From the NCBI GenBank assembly GCA_036496605.1, contig DASXKV010000035.1, positions 1 through 64,000 on the forward strand: DNA of 64,000 nucleotides. The letters run 5' to 3'. Below, piece by piece: positions 51,358-60,231 of this stretch (positions within the stretch are counted from its first letter, which is position 1; each line of letters starts with the position of its first letter). This stretch comes from Gemmatimonadaceae bacterium. Lineage in GTDB: Bacteria; Gemmatimonadota; Gemmatimonadetes; Gemmatimonadales; Gemmatimonadaceae. The notes below the pieces were generated by a model, which searched no databases, was not told the DNA's origin, and saw only the letters and a program-made list of their open reading frames with translations. The translations under genes and the position numbers were made by a program.

Positions 51358-54128
51358 AACGCTCGCACCTTCTCGGTGAGTTGCCCACGCTTCGAGACCA
51401 TCTCCTCGAGTGTTGCCCGATCGCTGCGGACGACATGCTCCGGCGCGCGCTCCACGTATTTCGGATTCGCTAAACGTTGCTCTCGCGACATGATCTGCTT
51501 GTCCAATGCTTCGAGCTCGCCGCGAAGCCGCGAACACTCCTTGTCGACGTCGATCAGCCCCGCGAGCGGTACGATGACTTCGCTCCCGCCGCGCAAGAGC
51601 ACGTGCGCTGCGCCTTCGGGTCCCTCTCCAACGCCCGACGACACGGTCACGCGCGCTCGCGCCAGGCGCCCGATCGTGTCCGCATTCTCCTCATAGACTC
51701 GCGCATCGCTCCTGGCGAGAATGGAGGCATCGAGTGCTTTGCCCGGTGCGACGTTGTAATCGCCGCGAATCTGCCGAATACCAAGCACCGCGTCGCGAAC
51801 GAGCTCGAAGTCCGCGCCTCTCGGGGCTCCGTCCCGAGACGTTCCCCCCGGCCAGCTGGCGCGCACGAGATTTTCTCCCGCGGACCGCCCCGGCAGCTTC
51901 TGCCACAACGCCTCGGTAATGAACGGTACGATCGGATGGAGCAGGCGGAGCGCACCGTCGAAGACATGCAGCAGCACCGAGCGCGCGACCTCGCGATCGT
52001 TAGGCTCGGCGTCGGGAGCGAGCCGCCCCTTCAGGGACTCGAGGTACCAATCGGCGACCTCGTTCCAGACGAACCGCCGGGCCGACTCGGCGTATTCATT
52101 GAGGCGCAGCCCCAGGTAACGCTCGTCTTCACGCCAGATCCGCTTGTCGACGCCATCGGACGGCGCCGTCGGCTGCAGCGGACCTAACGCGGCATCGCAC
52201 TCCGCGATTGCCGCGTCGAGCCGATCGAGCACCCAGGCGTCCGGCAGCGTCAATTGCCGTTGATCGACGGCGCTCAGTGGTTGAACGGGTGCGTCGCCGA
52301 GATTCGAGAGCAGGAACCGGCCGATGTTCCAGAGCTTCGTCGCGAAGTTGCGTCCGGGCGAAAATGACTTCTCGAGATCCGCCGGGTCGAGAATGACGTC
52401 GGCGCCGATTCCGAGACCAGCAATGAGCGTCCAGCGAAAGGCGTCGGCCCCATAGAGCGTCACGACGTCCAGCGGATCCACGCCGTTGCCGAGCGACTTC
52501 GACATCCGGCGATGCTGGGTGTCGCGTGCCGTGCCGTGCAGGTACACCGTGTGATACGGCGCGCGCCCGAGGAACGCGTAACCGGCCATGATCATGCGCG
52601 CGACCCAGAAGAAGAGAATCTCCGGTGCCGTGACGAGCACGTCGGTTGGATAGAAGGCCTTGAGGTCTCGCGCCTCCTCGTTAGGCCAGCCCAGCGTCGA
52701 CAAGGGCCAGAGCCAGGATGAGAACCACGTATCGAGCACGTCCTCATCCTGCCGCACGGGACCCTCGCAATACGGACAACGAGCGACATCCTCGCGACTG
52801 ACGATGACATTCTGCGGTGGATCGCAGTCGTCGCAATACCAGACCGGAATTCGGTGACCCCACCAGAGCTGTCGCGAGATGTTCCAGTCGCGGATGTTCT
52901 CCATCCAGTTCACGTACACCGCTTCCCACCGTTCGGGCAGGATGCGGATCGCTCCGGTGCGGACGGCCGCGAGCGCCGGCTCCGCGAGGGGCGCCATCTT
53001 GACGAACCATTGATCGGACAGGCGCGGCTCGACCACCGTATCGCAACGATAGCAGTGCCTAACGGCATGCTCGTGCGTTTCGACGCGAGCGAGAGCGCGC
53101 TCGGCCTCGAGCAGCCCGACGATCCGGTCGCGTGCCTCGAAGCGATCCAATCCCTGCAGCTCGGCGGGCACACGCCCGGCGGAATCGCGCTCCTCGCGCA
53201 TCGTGCCGGTCTCGTCGATCACGACGGGAGCGGACAACCCGTGGCGCTTCCCCACGTCGAAATCGTTCGCGTCGTGCGCCGGTGTGATCTTGACCACGCC
53301 CGTACCAAACTCCGGATCGGCATAGTCGTCCGCAATGATCGGGATATCGACGTGCACGATCGGAAGCCGCACGGTTTTCCCGATCAGCGCGCGATATCGC
53401 TCGTCCTTCGGATTCACCGCGACGGCGACATCGGCGAGCATCGTCTCCGGCCGCGTCGTCGCAATCGTGACGCTGCGCGATGGATCGTCGGAGAGCGGAT
53501 ACTTGATGTGAAACAACGAGCCCGGCTCGTCCTGAAATTCCGCTTCCTCATCGCTCAGCGACGTGAGACAGCGCGGGCACCAGTGAATCACGCGGTGGCC
53601 CTTGTAGATCAGGCCGCGCTCGTACAGGCGCACGAACGACTCACGCACCGCGCGCGACAGCTCCGGCGAGAGCGTGTACGCCGTGCGATCCCAGTCGGCC
53701 GACGCCCCGATCGCGCGCAGCTGTTTGAGAATGACGCCGCCCTTCTCCTCGACGAACGCTCTCGTCCGCATTACGAACGTCTCACGTCCGAGATCGAAGC
53801 GCGTCTTTCCCTCCTGAGCGATCAGCCGCTCGACGACGTTCTGCGTCGCGATGCCGGCGTGATCCGTCCCAGGGACCCAGAGTGTTTCAGTCCCACGCAT
53901 CCGCGCCCAGCGAACGAGGACATCCTGCACGGTGTAGGTGAGCCCATGACCGACGTGGAGAATGCCGGTCACGTTAGGCGGCGGCATGACGATGGTGAAG
54001 GGCGCGCGATCGCCGCCGATGCGCGACGATCGCGTCGCATCGGCCGCAAACGACCCGTGCTCCAACCACTGTTCGTAGACCTCGGACTCCGTTGTCGCGG
54101 GGTCGTATCTGTCAGGGAGCTCAGTCAT
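51345..54128 (-). CDS. valS: Valyl-tRNA synthetase
   Basis: A 927-residue class I synthetase. HIGH motif in PNVTGILHVGHGLTYTVQD (about 46-65), editing domain with RPETMLADVAVAVNP, zinc-type WYCDDCDPP and ARCPYCEGP in the insertion, KMSKS motif RRMSKSLGNGVDPLD, anticodon-binding domain, and a C-terminal coiled-coil arm ending KGQLTEKVRALCG. ATG 54128 is followed by the conserved LPDRYDPATTES. The longer frame to 54449 overlaps the BON gene and is unused. The downstream lipoprotein gene overlaps its end by 13 bases. Confidence 0.96.
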   Translation of the reverse strand: MTELPDRYDPATTESEVYEQWLEHGSFAADATRSSRIGGDRAPFTIVMPPPNVTGILHVGHGLTYTVQDVLVRWARMRGTETLWVPGTDHAGIATQNVVERLIAQEGKTRFDLGRETFVMRTRAFVEEKGGVILKQLRAIGASADWDRTAYTLSPELSRAVRESFVRLYERGLIYKGHRVIHWCPRCLTSLSDEEAEFQDEPGSLFHIKYPLSDDPSRSVTIATTRPETMLADVAVAVNPKDERYRALIGKTVRLPIVHVDIPIIADDYADPEFGTGVVKITPAHDANDFDVGKRHGLSAPVVIDETGTMREERDSAGRVPAELQGLDRFEARDRIVGLLEAERALARVETHEHAVRHCYRCDTVVEPRLSDQWFVKMAPLAEPALAAVRTGAIRILPERWEAVYVNWMENIRDWNISRQLWWGHRIPVWYCDDCDPPQNVIVSREDVARCPYCEGPVRQDEDVLDTWFSSWLWPLSTLGWPNEEARDLKAFYPTDVLVTAPEILFFWVARMIMAGYAFLGRAPYHTVYLHGTARDTQHRRMSKSLGNGVDPLDVVTLYGADAFRWTLIAGLGIGADVILDPADLEKSFSPGRNFATKLWNIGRFLLSNLGDAPVQPLSAVDQRQLTLPDAWVLDRLDAAIAECDAALGPLQPTAPSDGVDKRIWREDERYLGLRLNEYAESARRFVWNEVADWYLESLKGRLAPDAEPNDREVARSVLLHVFDGALRLLHPIVPFITEALWQKLPGRSAGENLVRASWPGGTSRDGAPRGADFELVRDAVLGIRQIRGDYNVAPGKALDASILARSDARVYEENADTIGRLARARVTVSSGVGEGPEGAAHVLLRGGSEVIVPLAGLIDVDKECSRLRGELEALDKQIMSREQRLANPKYVERAPEHVVRSDRATLEEMVSKRGQLTEKVRALCGT

Positions 54129-54196
54129 GAATGGCAGAAAAGTAAACGAGCCGCATCGCTGCGGCTCGCTGATGGTCGGACAGGAACGAGGACTTA

Positions 54197-55060
54197 CTAT
54201 GTGCGACTCGTGTCGCCAAAGTCCGTGCGTTCGCCGCCGGGTTCGCGGGCCGCGTCGACACGCGCGCCTTGTACATCGACGTCGCGTCCACGCGCTACGT
54301 GATCTGCCTTGGGTACACCAGTCGGCGCGACTGGTGCGCCGCCTGTGCGATCGCCGCGAACGGTGCGCTTGCCGCCGCCGCGACGTCGCTCCGCGAGCCC
54401 TTCGGTGTCGTCCGCCGCGTTGCGAAGCTCGGCTTCCGTACTCATCCACCGATCCTCGAGCTCCACTTTCGGCGACGCATGACGATCGGGTTCCTGTGAC
54501 GTCCCCTGACGCCGGCGACCAGTCCCAACGGTGCGTCCTTCCCAGCCAGTCTCCGTCAGCGACGGATCGCCCTGCCGCACGCGGCGCGAGGATTCGCGAA
54601 GCCGGCGCTCTTCGTCGCCAATGGACATGCGGTTCACGACCGTGTCGACGTCGGGCACCCCGCGGGCGATCGTGACCGCGTGCTCGGCTTCGTCGTCGGA
54701 CTCTACCCAGCCCGCGAGCTCGATGATTCCATCACCGATCGATCCGATGTCGACTGCGCGCTCGCTGAGGATCGGGTCGTTGCGGAATGCTTCGAGCACG
54801 CGCTCTTCGAGCGACTCGTCGGACTCCTCCGACTCGAGCTCGTCCTCTTCGTACTCCTCGAGCTCTTCGTCCTCGGCCTCTGGCGCTGCCGCGAAGAAGC
54901 GACCGCCAGCGCGCCTTCGAATCTTCGAGGTGAGTCCGCCGAATCCACCAACCCGCTGCGCGACGAACATGCCCGCGGCAAATCCAGCAAGCGCGCCCAC
55001 CAAGACGCCTACAATCGTGCCGGTCGACGACTCGTCATCGCGATAGCGGAATGGTGACAT
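54197..55060 (-). CDS. BON-domain membrane protein with acidic linker
   Basis: A 287-residue protein. One N-terminal membrane segment (GTIVGVLVGALAGFAAGMFVAQ, about 14-35), an Ala/basic patch, an acidic coiled-coil-like linker (EAEDEELEEYEEDELESEESDE, about 62-84), then a BON domain (VLEAFRNDPILSERAVDIGSIGDGIIELAGWVESDDEAEHA, about 88-128) continuing VTIARGVPDVDTVVNRM. BON domains bind phospholipid membranes or peptidoglycan. The remaining C-terminal half is charged and low-complexity. Start ATG 55060 follows a promoter pair shared with the divergent small gene. Confidence 0.78.
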   Translation of the reverse strand: MSPFRYRDDESSTGTIVGVLVGALAGFAAGMFVAQRVGGFGGLTSKIRRRAGGRFFAAAPEAEDEELEEYEEDELESEESDESLEERVLEAFRNDPILSERAVDIGSIGDGIIELAGWVESDDEAEHAVTIARGVPDVDTVVNRMSIGDEERRLRESSRRVRQGDPSLTETGWEGRTVGTGRRRQGTSQEPDRHASPKVELEDRWMSTEAELRNAADDTEGLAERRRGGGKRTVRGDRTGGAPVAPTGVPKADHVARGRDVDVQGARVDAAREPGGERTDFGDTSRT

Positions 55061-55087
55061 CGTCAGGTGTCCCTGTGGCGGAGGTAA

Positions 55088-55116
55088 TTGACAAAGGGTA
55101 ACTTACGCGCACAATC
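55088..55116 (+). promoter_or_regulatory. Sigma-70-type promoter upstream of small membrane protein and thrS
   Basis: TTGACA (55088-55093), 17 nt, ACAATC (55111-55116). It lies 70 nt before the small ORF at 55186 and is divergent from the BON gene. Confidence 0.55.
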
Positions 55117-55185
55117 GTCTAGCGACAGGCGTGCAAGAAGAAGGCCACCTACGGTTCCTCAACTCATCGCATTTTTCGACGTCTC

Positions 55186-55338
55186 ATGGCCGATTCACAA
55201 CTCGATACTTCCGCATCCGCGAAGGAGGAGCGTCCGTCGATCGTTCGCTTCTCGCTATGGGCCGCCGTGGCGATCGCGTTGATCGTCGGTCTCGTGCTGT
55301 TCTTCCGCTACACGCGGTTGTTGACGCCACTGCTGTAG
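55186..55338 (+). CDS. Small single-span membrane protein (50 residues)
   Basis: A 50-residue ORF too short for most gene finders: ATG at 55186, stop TAG at 55336-55338. It has a charged N-terminus (SQLDTSASAKEERPSIVRF) and one hydrophobic helix (WAAVAIALIVGLVLFFRYTRLL, about 26-47), so it is an inner-membrane protein. A promoter, the GGAGGAG-like context inside the gene and a terminator hairpin just downstream support a real transcription unit. I do not recognise the family. Confidence 0.6.
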   Translation: MADSQLDTSASAKEERPSIVRFSLWAAVAIALIVGLVLFFRYTRLLTPLL

Positions 55339-55365
55339 CATACCGGCATCGCCGCTATTCGCCCT

Positions 55366-55394
55366 CGAGGCGTCGCCGCGGCGACGCCTCGTTT
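55366..55394 (+). terminator. Rho-independent terminator after the small membrane protein
   Basis: CGAGGCGTCGCC and GGCGACGCCTCG (55366-55391) form a near-perfect stem, followed by GTTTG. It separates the small gene from the thrS leader. Confidence 0.7.
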
Positions 55395-55397
55395 GAC

Positions 55398-55562
55398 GTG
55401 GTAGTTGGTAGTTGGTCGTTGGTCGTTGGTCGTTGGTCGTTGGTTATTGGTAATTGCTAGCGACGAGCCACGAACCACCAACCACCAACCACCAACCACC
55501 AACCACCAACCACCAACCACCAACCACCAACCACCAACCACCAACCACCAGCAACCAGCCAC
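55398..55562 (+). repeat. Heptamer-periodic inverted repeat before thrS
   Basis: A G/T-rich arm with unit GTCGTTG (about 55400-55455) and, 20 nt later, a long C/A-rich arm with unit CACCAAC repeated about ten times (55477-55555), ending only a few bases before the thrS ATG. The arms are complementary apart from one position per unit. In one frame the C/A arm would encode PPTTNHQ repeats, but it lies upstream of the true start. Confidence 0.9.
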
Positions 55563-55564
55563 CA

Positions 55565-57493
55565 ATGCAAACCGACGAGATCACACTCACGCTTCCCGAT
55601 GGCGCCACTCGCACGGTGTCGCGCGGGACGCTGCCGAGTGAAGTCGTGCGGTCGATCGGTGAGCGGTTGTTGCGCGACGCGATCGCCGTCGAGATCGATG
55701 GCCAGATTCAGGATCTCATGACGCCGCTCCGATCGAGTGGATCCTTCCGCGTCCTGACGCGGAAAGATCCACGCTCGCTCGAGGTGCTTCGTCACTCGGC
55801 GGCGCACGTTCTCGCGACTGCCGTGCGTCGTCTCCGTCCCGAGGCGAAGATCGGGTTCGGTCCGGCGATCGAGGATGGCTTCTACTACGACTTCGAGGTC
55901 GACAAGCCCTTCACACCCGAGGATCTCGCCGCCTTCGAGGCGGAGATGAGCAAGGTTGCCGAGGAGAAGTACCCCTTCGTGCGCGCAGAAGTGTCGCGCA
56001 AAGACGCGCAGAGGATTTTTGTTGAGGATCCACTCAAGTTAGAGCGGCTCGGCGAACTCGGTGACGGCGAGGTGATCTCGACGTACACTGATGGTCCGTT
56101 TGTCGATCTGTGTCGTGGACCGCACGTGCCAGATACCTCGTACGTGCGTGCTACCAAACTGACCTCCGTAGCTTCCGCGTACTGGCGCGGCGACGAGAAG
56201 CGCCAGCAGTTGCAGCGTATTTACGGCACCGCGTGGTGGAAGCAGGAGGATCTCGATGCGTATGTCTTCCGCACCGAGGAAGCGAAGCGTCGCGATCATC
56301 GCAAGCTCGGTCGCGAGCTCGATCTCTTCCTGATGAGTCCTGTCTCGCCCGGTGCCACCTTCTGGACCGAGCGCGGGACGTTCCTGTATAACACACTCGT
56401 CGACTTCATTCGCGAGCGTCAACGCGGACAGTTTCAAGAGATCAAAACTCCGCTCATCTACAACAAGGCGCTCTGGGAGCAGTCGGGTCACTGGGGCAAG
56501 TATCGCGAGAACATGTTCCTCATACTCGACAAAGAGACGAATGAGCACGACATGTCGCTCAAGCCGATGAACTGCCCGTCGCACTACGTGCTGTACCTCT
56601 CGAAGCGGCATTCGTACCGCGAGCTGCCCAAGCGCTTCGTGACCTTCGACGTGCTGCATCGCAACGAGGTGACAGGCGCCCTGTCCGGACTCACTCGCGT
56701 TAGGCAGTTCCAGCAGGACGACTGCCACGTCTTTCTGCGCGAGGATCAGATCGAGCAGGAGGTCAAGTTCCTGATGGGCTTCATCCTCGCCTACTACGCG
56801 ACGTTTGGTCTGACGGCGCAGGTGCGTTTCGCGACTCGGCCGCCGGTGCGGCTGGGCGACGATGCGCTCTGGGATCGCGCCGAGGCGGCGCTCAAGGCGG
56901 CGCTCGACGCCACGGGCGCCGCGTACGAGCTCAAGCCTGGCGACGGTGCGTTTTACGGCCCCAAGATCGATTTCGATGTCACCGACTCGTTAGGTCGCGC
57001 CTGGCAGCTGGGGACGATCCAGCTCGACTACAACGCGCCGGAGCGGTTCAACCTGCTCTATGTCGGCGAGGACAACGCCGAGCACCGTCCGGTGGTGATT
57101 CACCGCGCGGTGAGCGGCTCGCTCGAGCGATTCATCGCGATCCTCATCGAGCACTTTGCGGGTGCGTTCCCGGTGTGGCTGGCACCGGAGCAGGTGCGCG
57201 TGTTGCCGATCTCCGACGAGGTGAAGGAGGTCGCGGCGAAGATCGCGGTCGAGATGCGTGCGGCGGGCTTGCGCGCGTCGCTCGACGACCGTTCGGAAAC
57301 ACTCAACTATCGAATTCGTGACGGCGAGGTAATGAAGGTCCCGTACATGGCCGTTGTCGGCAAACGCGAAGCGGAGGCGGGAACCATCGCCGTGAGGGCG
57401 CGCGGGGCGGGGAAGAAGCAGGAGATCGTCCCGGTCGCGGAGTTCATCGAACGCATCAGGCGGGAGTCGGAGACGCGTGCACTGAGTACGTGA
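55565..57493 (+). CDS. thrS: Threonyl-tRNA synthetase
   Basis: A 642-residue class II synthetase with N-terminal TGS domain (ITLTLPDGATRTVSRGTLPSE), editing domain (LRHSAAHVLATAVRRLRPEAKIGFGPAIEDGFYYDF, split), zinc-binding and catalytic core with KPMNCPSH, FVTFDVLHRNEVTGALSGLTRVRQFQQDDCHVF (split) and C-terminal anticodon domain (PVWLAPEQVRVLPISDE). ATG 55565 has no Shine-Dalgarno sequence; the preceding bases are the C/A-rich repeat arm. A longer in-frame start inside the repeat is rejected. A hairpin at 57496-57526 follows the stop. Confidence 0.96.
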   Translation: MQTDEITLTLPDGATRTVSRGTLPSEVVRSIGERLLRDAIAVEIDGQIQDLMTPLRSSGSFRVLTRKDPRSLEVLRHSAAHVLATAVRRLRPEAKIGFGPAIEDGFYYDFEVDKPFTPEDLAAFEAEMSKVAEEKYPFVRAEVSRKDAQRIFVEDPLKLERLGELGDGEVISTYTDGPFVDLCRGPHVPDTSYVRATKLTSVASAYWRGDEKRQQLQRIYGTAWWKQEDLDAYVFRTEEAKRRDHRKLGRELDLFLMSPVSPGATFWTERGTFLYNTLVDFIRERQRGQFQEIKTPLIYNKALWEQSGHWGKYRENMFLILDKETNEHDMSLKPMNCPSHYVLYLSKRHSYRELPKRFVTFDVLHRNEVTGALSGLTRVRQFQQDDCHVFLREDQIEQEVKFLMGFILAYYATFGLTAQVRFATRPPVRLGDDALWDRAEAALKAALDATGAAYELKPGDGAFYGPKIDFDVTDSLGRAWQLGTIQLDYNAPERFNLLYVGEDNAEHRPVVIHRAVSGSLERFIAILIEHFAGAFPVWLAPEQVRVLPISDEVKEVAAKIAVEMRAAGLRASLDDRSETLNYRIRDGEVMKVPYMAVVGKREAEAGTIAVRARGAGKKQEIVPVAEFIERIRRESETRALST

Positions 57494-57495
57494 AC

Positions 57496-57526
57496 GGCGG
57501 GAACCACGTGTGAAGCGGTTCCCGCC
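57496..57526 (+). terminator. Terminator hairpin after thrS
   Basis: GGCGGGAACC (57496-57505) and GGTTCCCGCC (57517-57526) with a 11-nt loop, then CTTCGATC. Short T-run, but placed directly after the stop. Confidence 0.65.
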
Positions 57527-57553
57527 CTTCGATCCCGCATTAGCTTGAACGGC

Positions 57554-58753
57554 ATGAGCACCCCAGTAATCCTCGCTGCCGCCCGGACGCCGATCGGCAA
57601 GTTCCTGGGCGGGTTATCAACGCTGTCTGCCCCCGAGCTCGGCGCTGCGGCCATCCGCGCTGCCGTCGAACGTTCCCGCGTTCCCGCGGACGACATCGAC
57701 GAAGTCATCATGGGCAACGTCATCCAGGGCGGCGTCGGCCAGGCACCCGCGCGCCAGGCGGCCCTCAAAGCAGGTCTCCCTTCGAGCGTTTCGGCGCTCA
57801 CCGTCAACAAAGTCTGCGGCTCTGGACTCAAGGCGGTGATGCTCGCCGCGCAATCGATTCGCGCCGGTGACGCCGAAGTCGTCGTCGCCGGCGGTCAGGA
57901 GTCGATGTCCAACGCGCCGTACTATGTCTATGGTTTGCGCAATGGCGTGAAGCTCGGCGATCAGCAGATGGTCGACGGCATGATCAAGGACGGCCTCTGG
58001 TGCGCCTTCTGCGACGTGCACATGGGCGGACACGCCGAGTATACGGCTCGTAAAGCACACGTCACGCGCGACATGCAGGACGACTTTGCCGTCGAGTCAC
58101 ATCGACGCGCTGCCGCCGCGATCGAGCGCGGCAAGTTCAAGGCGGAGATCACGCCAGTTTCGGTGCCGGGTCGCAAGGGTCCAACCGTCGTCGACACCGA
58201 CGAAGGCCCGCGCAAGGACACAACGCGCGAGTCGCTTGCCAAGCTGCGTCCTGCATTTCCGCAGCAGGGCACGGCGGCCGAGCAACTCACGGTCACCGCC
58301 GGCAACGCATCGAGCCTGAACGATGGCGGCGCAGCGACCGTCGTCGCGAGTGAGGAATACGCCCGGGCTCATGGCCTTTCGATTCTTGCGCGGATCACGG
58401 GCTACGCAACTGGTGCGACGAATCCGGAAGATCTATTCTTCGCCCCGATTTACGCCGTGCGGAACCTGATGGCGAAGACAGGTACTCGTATCGGCGACTA
58501 CGATCTCATCGAGGCGAATGAGGCCTTTGCCTCTCAGGCGATCGCCGACGGCCAGGAGCTTGGCTGGGACTGGAGTCGCGTCAACGTCAACGGCGGCGCG
58601 ATTGCGCTCGGCCATCCGATCGGGGCGAGCGGGGCGCGGGTGTTGACGACGCTCCTCTATGCCATGCAGGATCGTGGAGCGCGCACCGGCCTCGCGACAC
58701 TCTGCCTCGGCGGCGGCGACGCTGTTGCTCTGAGCGTCGAACGTGTCGATTGA
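57554..58753 (+). CDS. Acetyl-CoA acetyltransferase (thiolase)
   Basis: A 399-residue thiolase catalysing Claisen condensation of two acyl-CoA molecules or its reverse. The nucleophilic Cys88 lies in [16 protein letters not shown]; the acid/base His and Cys are in [17 protein letters not shown] (about 339-355) and [17 protein letters not shown] 57554 gives the standard start [17 protein letters not shown]; a TTG nine bases upstream is an alternative. Together with the hydroxyacyl-CoA dehydrogenase at 60.2 kb and acyl-CoA dehydrogenase at 61.2 kb it outlines an acetoacetyl-CoA/butanoyl-CoA route, used either for beta-oxidation or for storage/fermentation. Confidence 0.93.
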   Translation: MSTPVILAAARTPIGKFLGGLSTLSAPELGAAAIRAAVERSRVPADDIDEVIMGNVIQGGVGQAPARQAALKAGLPSSVSALTVNKVCGSGLKAVMLAAQSIRAGDAEVVVAGGQESMSNAPYYVYGLRNGVKLGDQQMVDGMIKDGLWCAFCDVHMGGHAEYTARKAHVTRDMQDDFAVESHRRAAAAIERGKFKAEITPVSVPGRKGPTVVDTDEGPRKDTTRESLAKLRPAFPQQGTAAEQLTVTAGNASSLNDGGAATVVASEEYARAHGLSILARITGYATGATNPEDLFFAPIYAVRNLMAKTGTRIGDYDLIEANEAFASQAIADGQELGWDWSRVNVNGGAIALGHPIGASGARVLTTLLYAMQDRGARTGLATLCLGGGDAVALSVERVD

Positions 58754-58765
58754 TGAAGCTCTAAA

Positions 58766-58786
58766 GCCCCCTGGCCCCTACCCCAG
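58766..58786 (+). repeat. C-rich half-element before bioY
   Basis: Units CCCCTGG and CCCCTAC with 7-nt spacing, ending about 10 nt before the bioY ATG. No matching G-rich arm is visible, so this is a half-copy of the heptamer-periodic class or coincidental. Confidence 0.35.
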
Positions 58787-58795
58787 CGTCCGTCG

Positions 58796-59359
58796 ATGAG
58801 TACTCTCTTAACTCCCGTCCGTTCTGCGCGCGATACCCGCGTCGCCCTCGTCGGCATCACCGGCTTCGCGATCGCGCTCGCCGCCGCGTCGCAGGTCGCG
58901 ATTCCGCTGCCGTTGACGCCCGTGCCAATCACGTTGCAGCCGCTCGTGGTCGCACTCGCTGGCCTGATGCTCGGGCCAACCGCGGGCGCCGCGAGCATGG
59001 TCCTCTATCTCGCCGCGGGCGCCGCCGGATTGCCCGTGTTCGCACCGATCGGCGCGCCGGGTATCGCACGCTTTTTCGGACCCACCGGCGGTTATCTCAT
59101 CGCTTATCCCGCGGCCGCCTTCGTTGCTGGAGTGCTCGCCCGCCGTGAGCCGAGTCTGGTCGGCCGCTGGCTCGCGGCCACCGCTGGCGTCGTCGTGATC
59201 CTCTTCGGCGGCGTCGCACAGCTCGCGATCGTCAGTCAGAGCGTCGGCCGAGCGATAGCTATTGGGCTCACGCCCTTTGCGCTGCTCGATATCGTCAAGG
59301 CGTTCGTCGCCGCGCTCATTGCCGGACGTCGCCTCCCGAGCATTCGTCAGGCAGATTGA
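58796..59359 (+). CDS. bioY: Biotin transporter BioY (ECF substrate-binding component)
   Basis: A 187-residue membrane protein with about six spans and the BioY fingerprint: ASQVAIPLPLTPVPITLQPLVVALAGLMLGPTAGA (split across about 30-65), YLAAGAAGLPVF, and GPTGGYLIAYPAAAFVAG. It binds biotin and normally works with an energizing AAT module or alone in some species; no bioMN genes are adjacent. Its TGA overlaps the TTG start of the CPBP gene. Confidence 0.92.
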   Translation: MSTLLTPVRSARDTRVALVGITGFAIALAAASQVAIPLPLTPVPITLQPLVVALAGLMLGPTAGAASMVLYLAAGAAGLPVFAPIGAPGIARFFGPTGGYLIAYPAAAFVAGVLARREPSLVGRWLAATAGVVVILFGGVAQLAIVSQSVGRAIAIGLTPFALLDIVKAFVAALIAGRRLPSIRQAD

Positions 59360-60231
59360 ACGCTCGTGCATGGCTGTTCACGGCCGAGGGCCGGCTCCGC
59401 GCCCCTTGGCGGCTTCTCTTTTTCCTCGCGGCCACGTACTGCTGCGGACTCATCGCATCGATCGTAATCGCGCCGGCAATAGCATTTCTGTATTCAGTCA
59501 CGCGGCTGCGCCTCTCGTCGGAAGGGTGGATCATCGTCGCCGCGCTCGTTGGCGGACACGCCACAACCCTGCGCTTCGTCGATAATCGGCCATGGTCCGA
59601 TGTATGGATGGACCGGCGCGCCGCCCACCCCGCGCTTCTTGCGCGGGGCTTCTTGTTTGGGGCCTTCGCCATCGCGCTCCCGACGCTCTTCCTCATCGCC
59701 ATTGGGTGGATGACTCTGCGTTCGAGCGCCAGCGGCTCCCTCGGGGGAGCGGCGCTTCGTGTTTCGATGGTCCTGCTTCCCGCTGCCTTTTACGAGGAGC
59801 TCGCGACGCGCGGCTACATCTTCACCGTGTTGCGAGAAACATTCGGTTGGCGTACGACGCTCATCGCGACCAGCGTGATCTTTGGGCTACTGCATCTTCA
59901 GAACTCGGGGGCGAACGTCGAGTCGATCACCCTCGTCATCCTCGCTGGCGTCTTTCTCGGTGGGCTGCTCGTCGCGACGAGAAGCTTGTACGCAGCGTGG
60001 ATGGCCCACTTCGCGTGGAACTGGACGATGGCGGTGGTCTTTCACACCGCCGTGAGCGGGCTGGCCCTCGAATCGCCGGACTATCGTTATGTAGATGCCG
60101 GTCCCGACTGGGCAACTGGCGGAGTGTGGGGGCCCGAAGGCGGCGCAGCGGGTGGACTCGGGATGTTGGGCGGACTCGCCTACCTTTATGCGCGACGCAA
60201 TTCACGCCGACGAGAACTTCCCGACGAATGA
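59356..60231 (+). CDS. CPBP-family intramembrane metalloprotease
   Basis: A 291-residue integral membrane protein of the CAAX/Abi (CPBP) family. Eight or so hydrophobic segments, with conserved EELATRGYIF (about 149-158), FGLLHLQN and HFAWNW, the Glu-Glu/Arg and two histidine motifs of the active site. The start appears to be TTG at 59356 overlapping the bioY stop. Its stop overlaps the next gene by four bases. Members range from Abi toxins and prenyl-proteases to antibiotic-production regulators; the function here is unknown. Confidence 0.85.
   Translation: MNARAWLFTAEGRLRAPWRLLFFLAATYCCGLIASIVIAPAIAFLYSVTRLRLSSEGWIIVAALVGGHATTLRFVDNRPWSDVWMDRRAAHPALLARGFLFGAFAIALPTLFLIAIGWMTLRSSASGSLGGAALRVSMVLLPAAFYEELATRGYIFTVLRETFGWRTTLIATSVIFGLLHLQNSGANVESITLVILAGVFLGGLLVATRSLYAAWMAHFAWNWTMAVVFHTAVSGLALESPDYRYVDAGPDWATGGVWGPEGGAAGGLGMLGGLAYLYARRNSRRRELPDE

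Noticed and set aside
52854-54302. A 482-residue open frame on the plus strand
   Set aside because: Shadow of valS; the minus strand contains both class I synthetase signature motifs.
55308-55565. Minus-strand ORF of WWLVVGG repeats and plus-strand PPTTNHQ extension of thrS
   Set aside because: Both are translations of the heptamer repeat. A 7-nt unit returns to frame every 21 nt, so open frames arise automatically; thrS homology starts at 55565.
59592-60227. N-terminal extension of the hydroxyacyl-CoA dehydrogenase
   Set aside because: It reads the CPBP protease gene in the wrong frame; the Rossmann motif starts directly after 60228.
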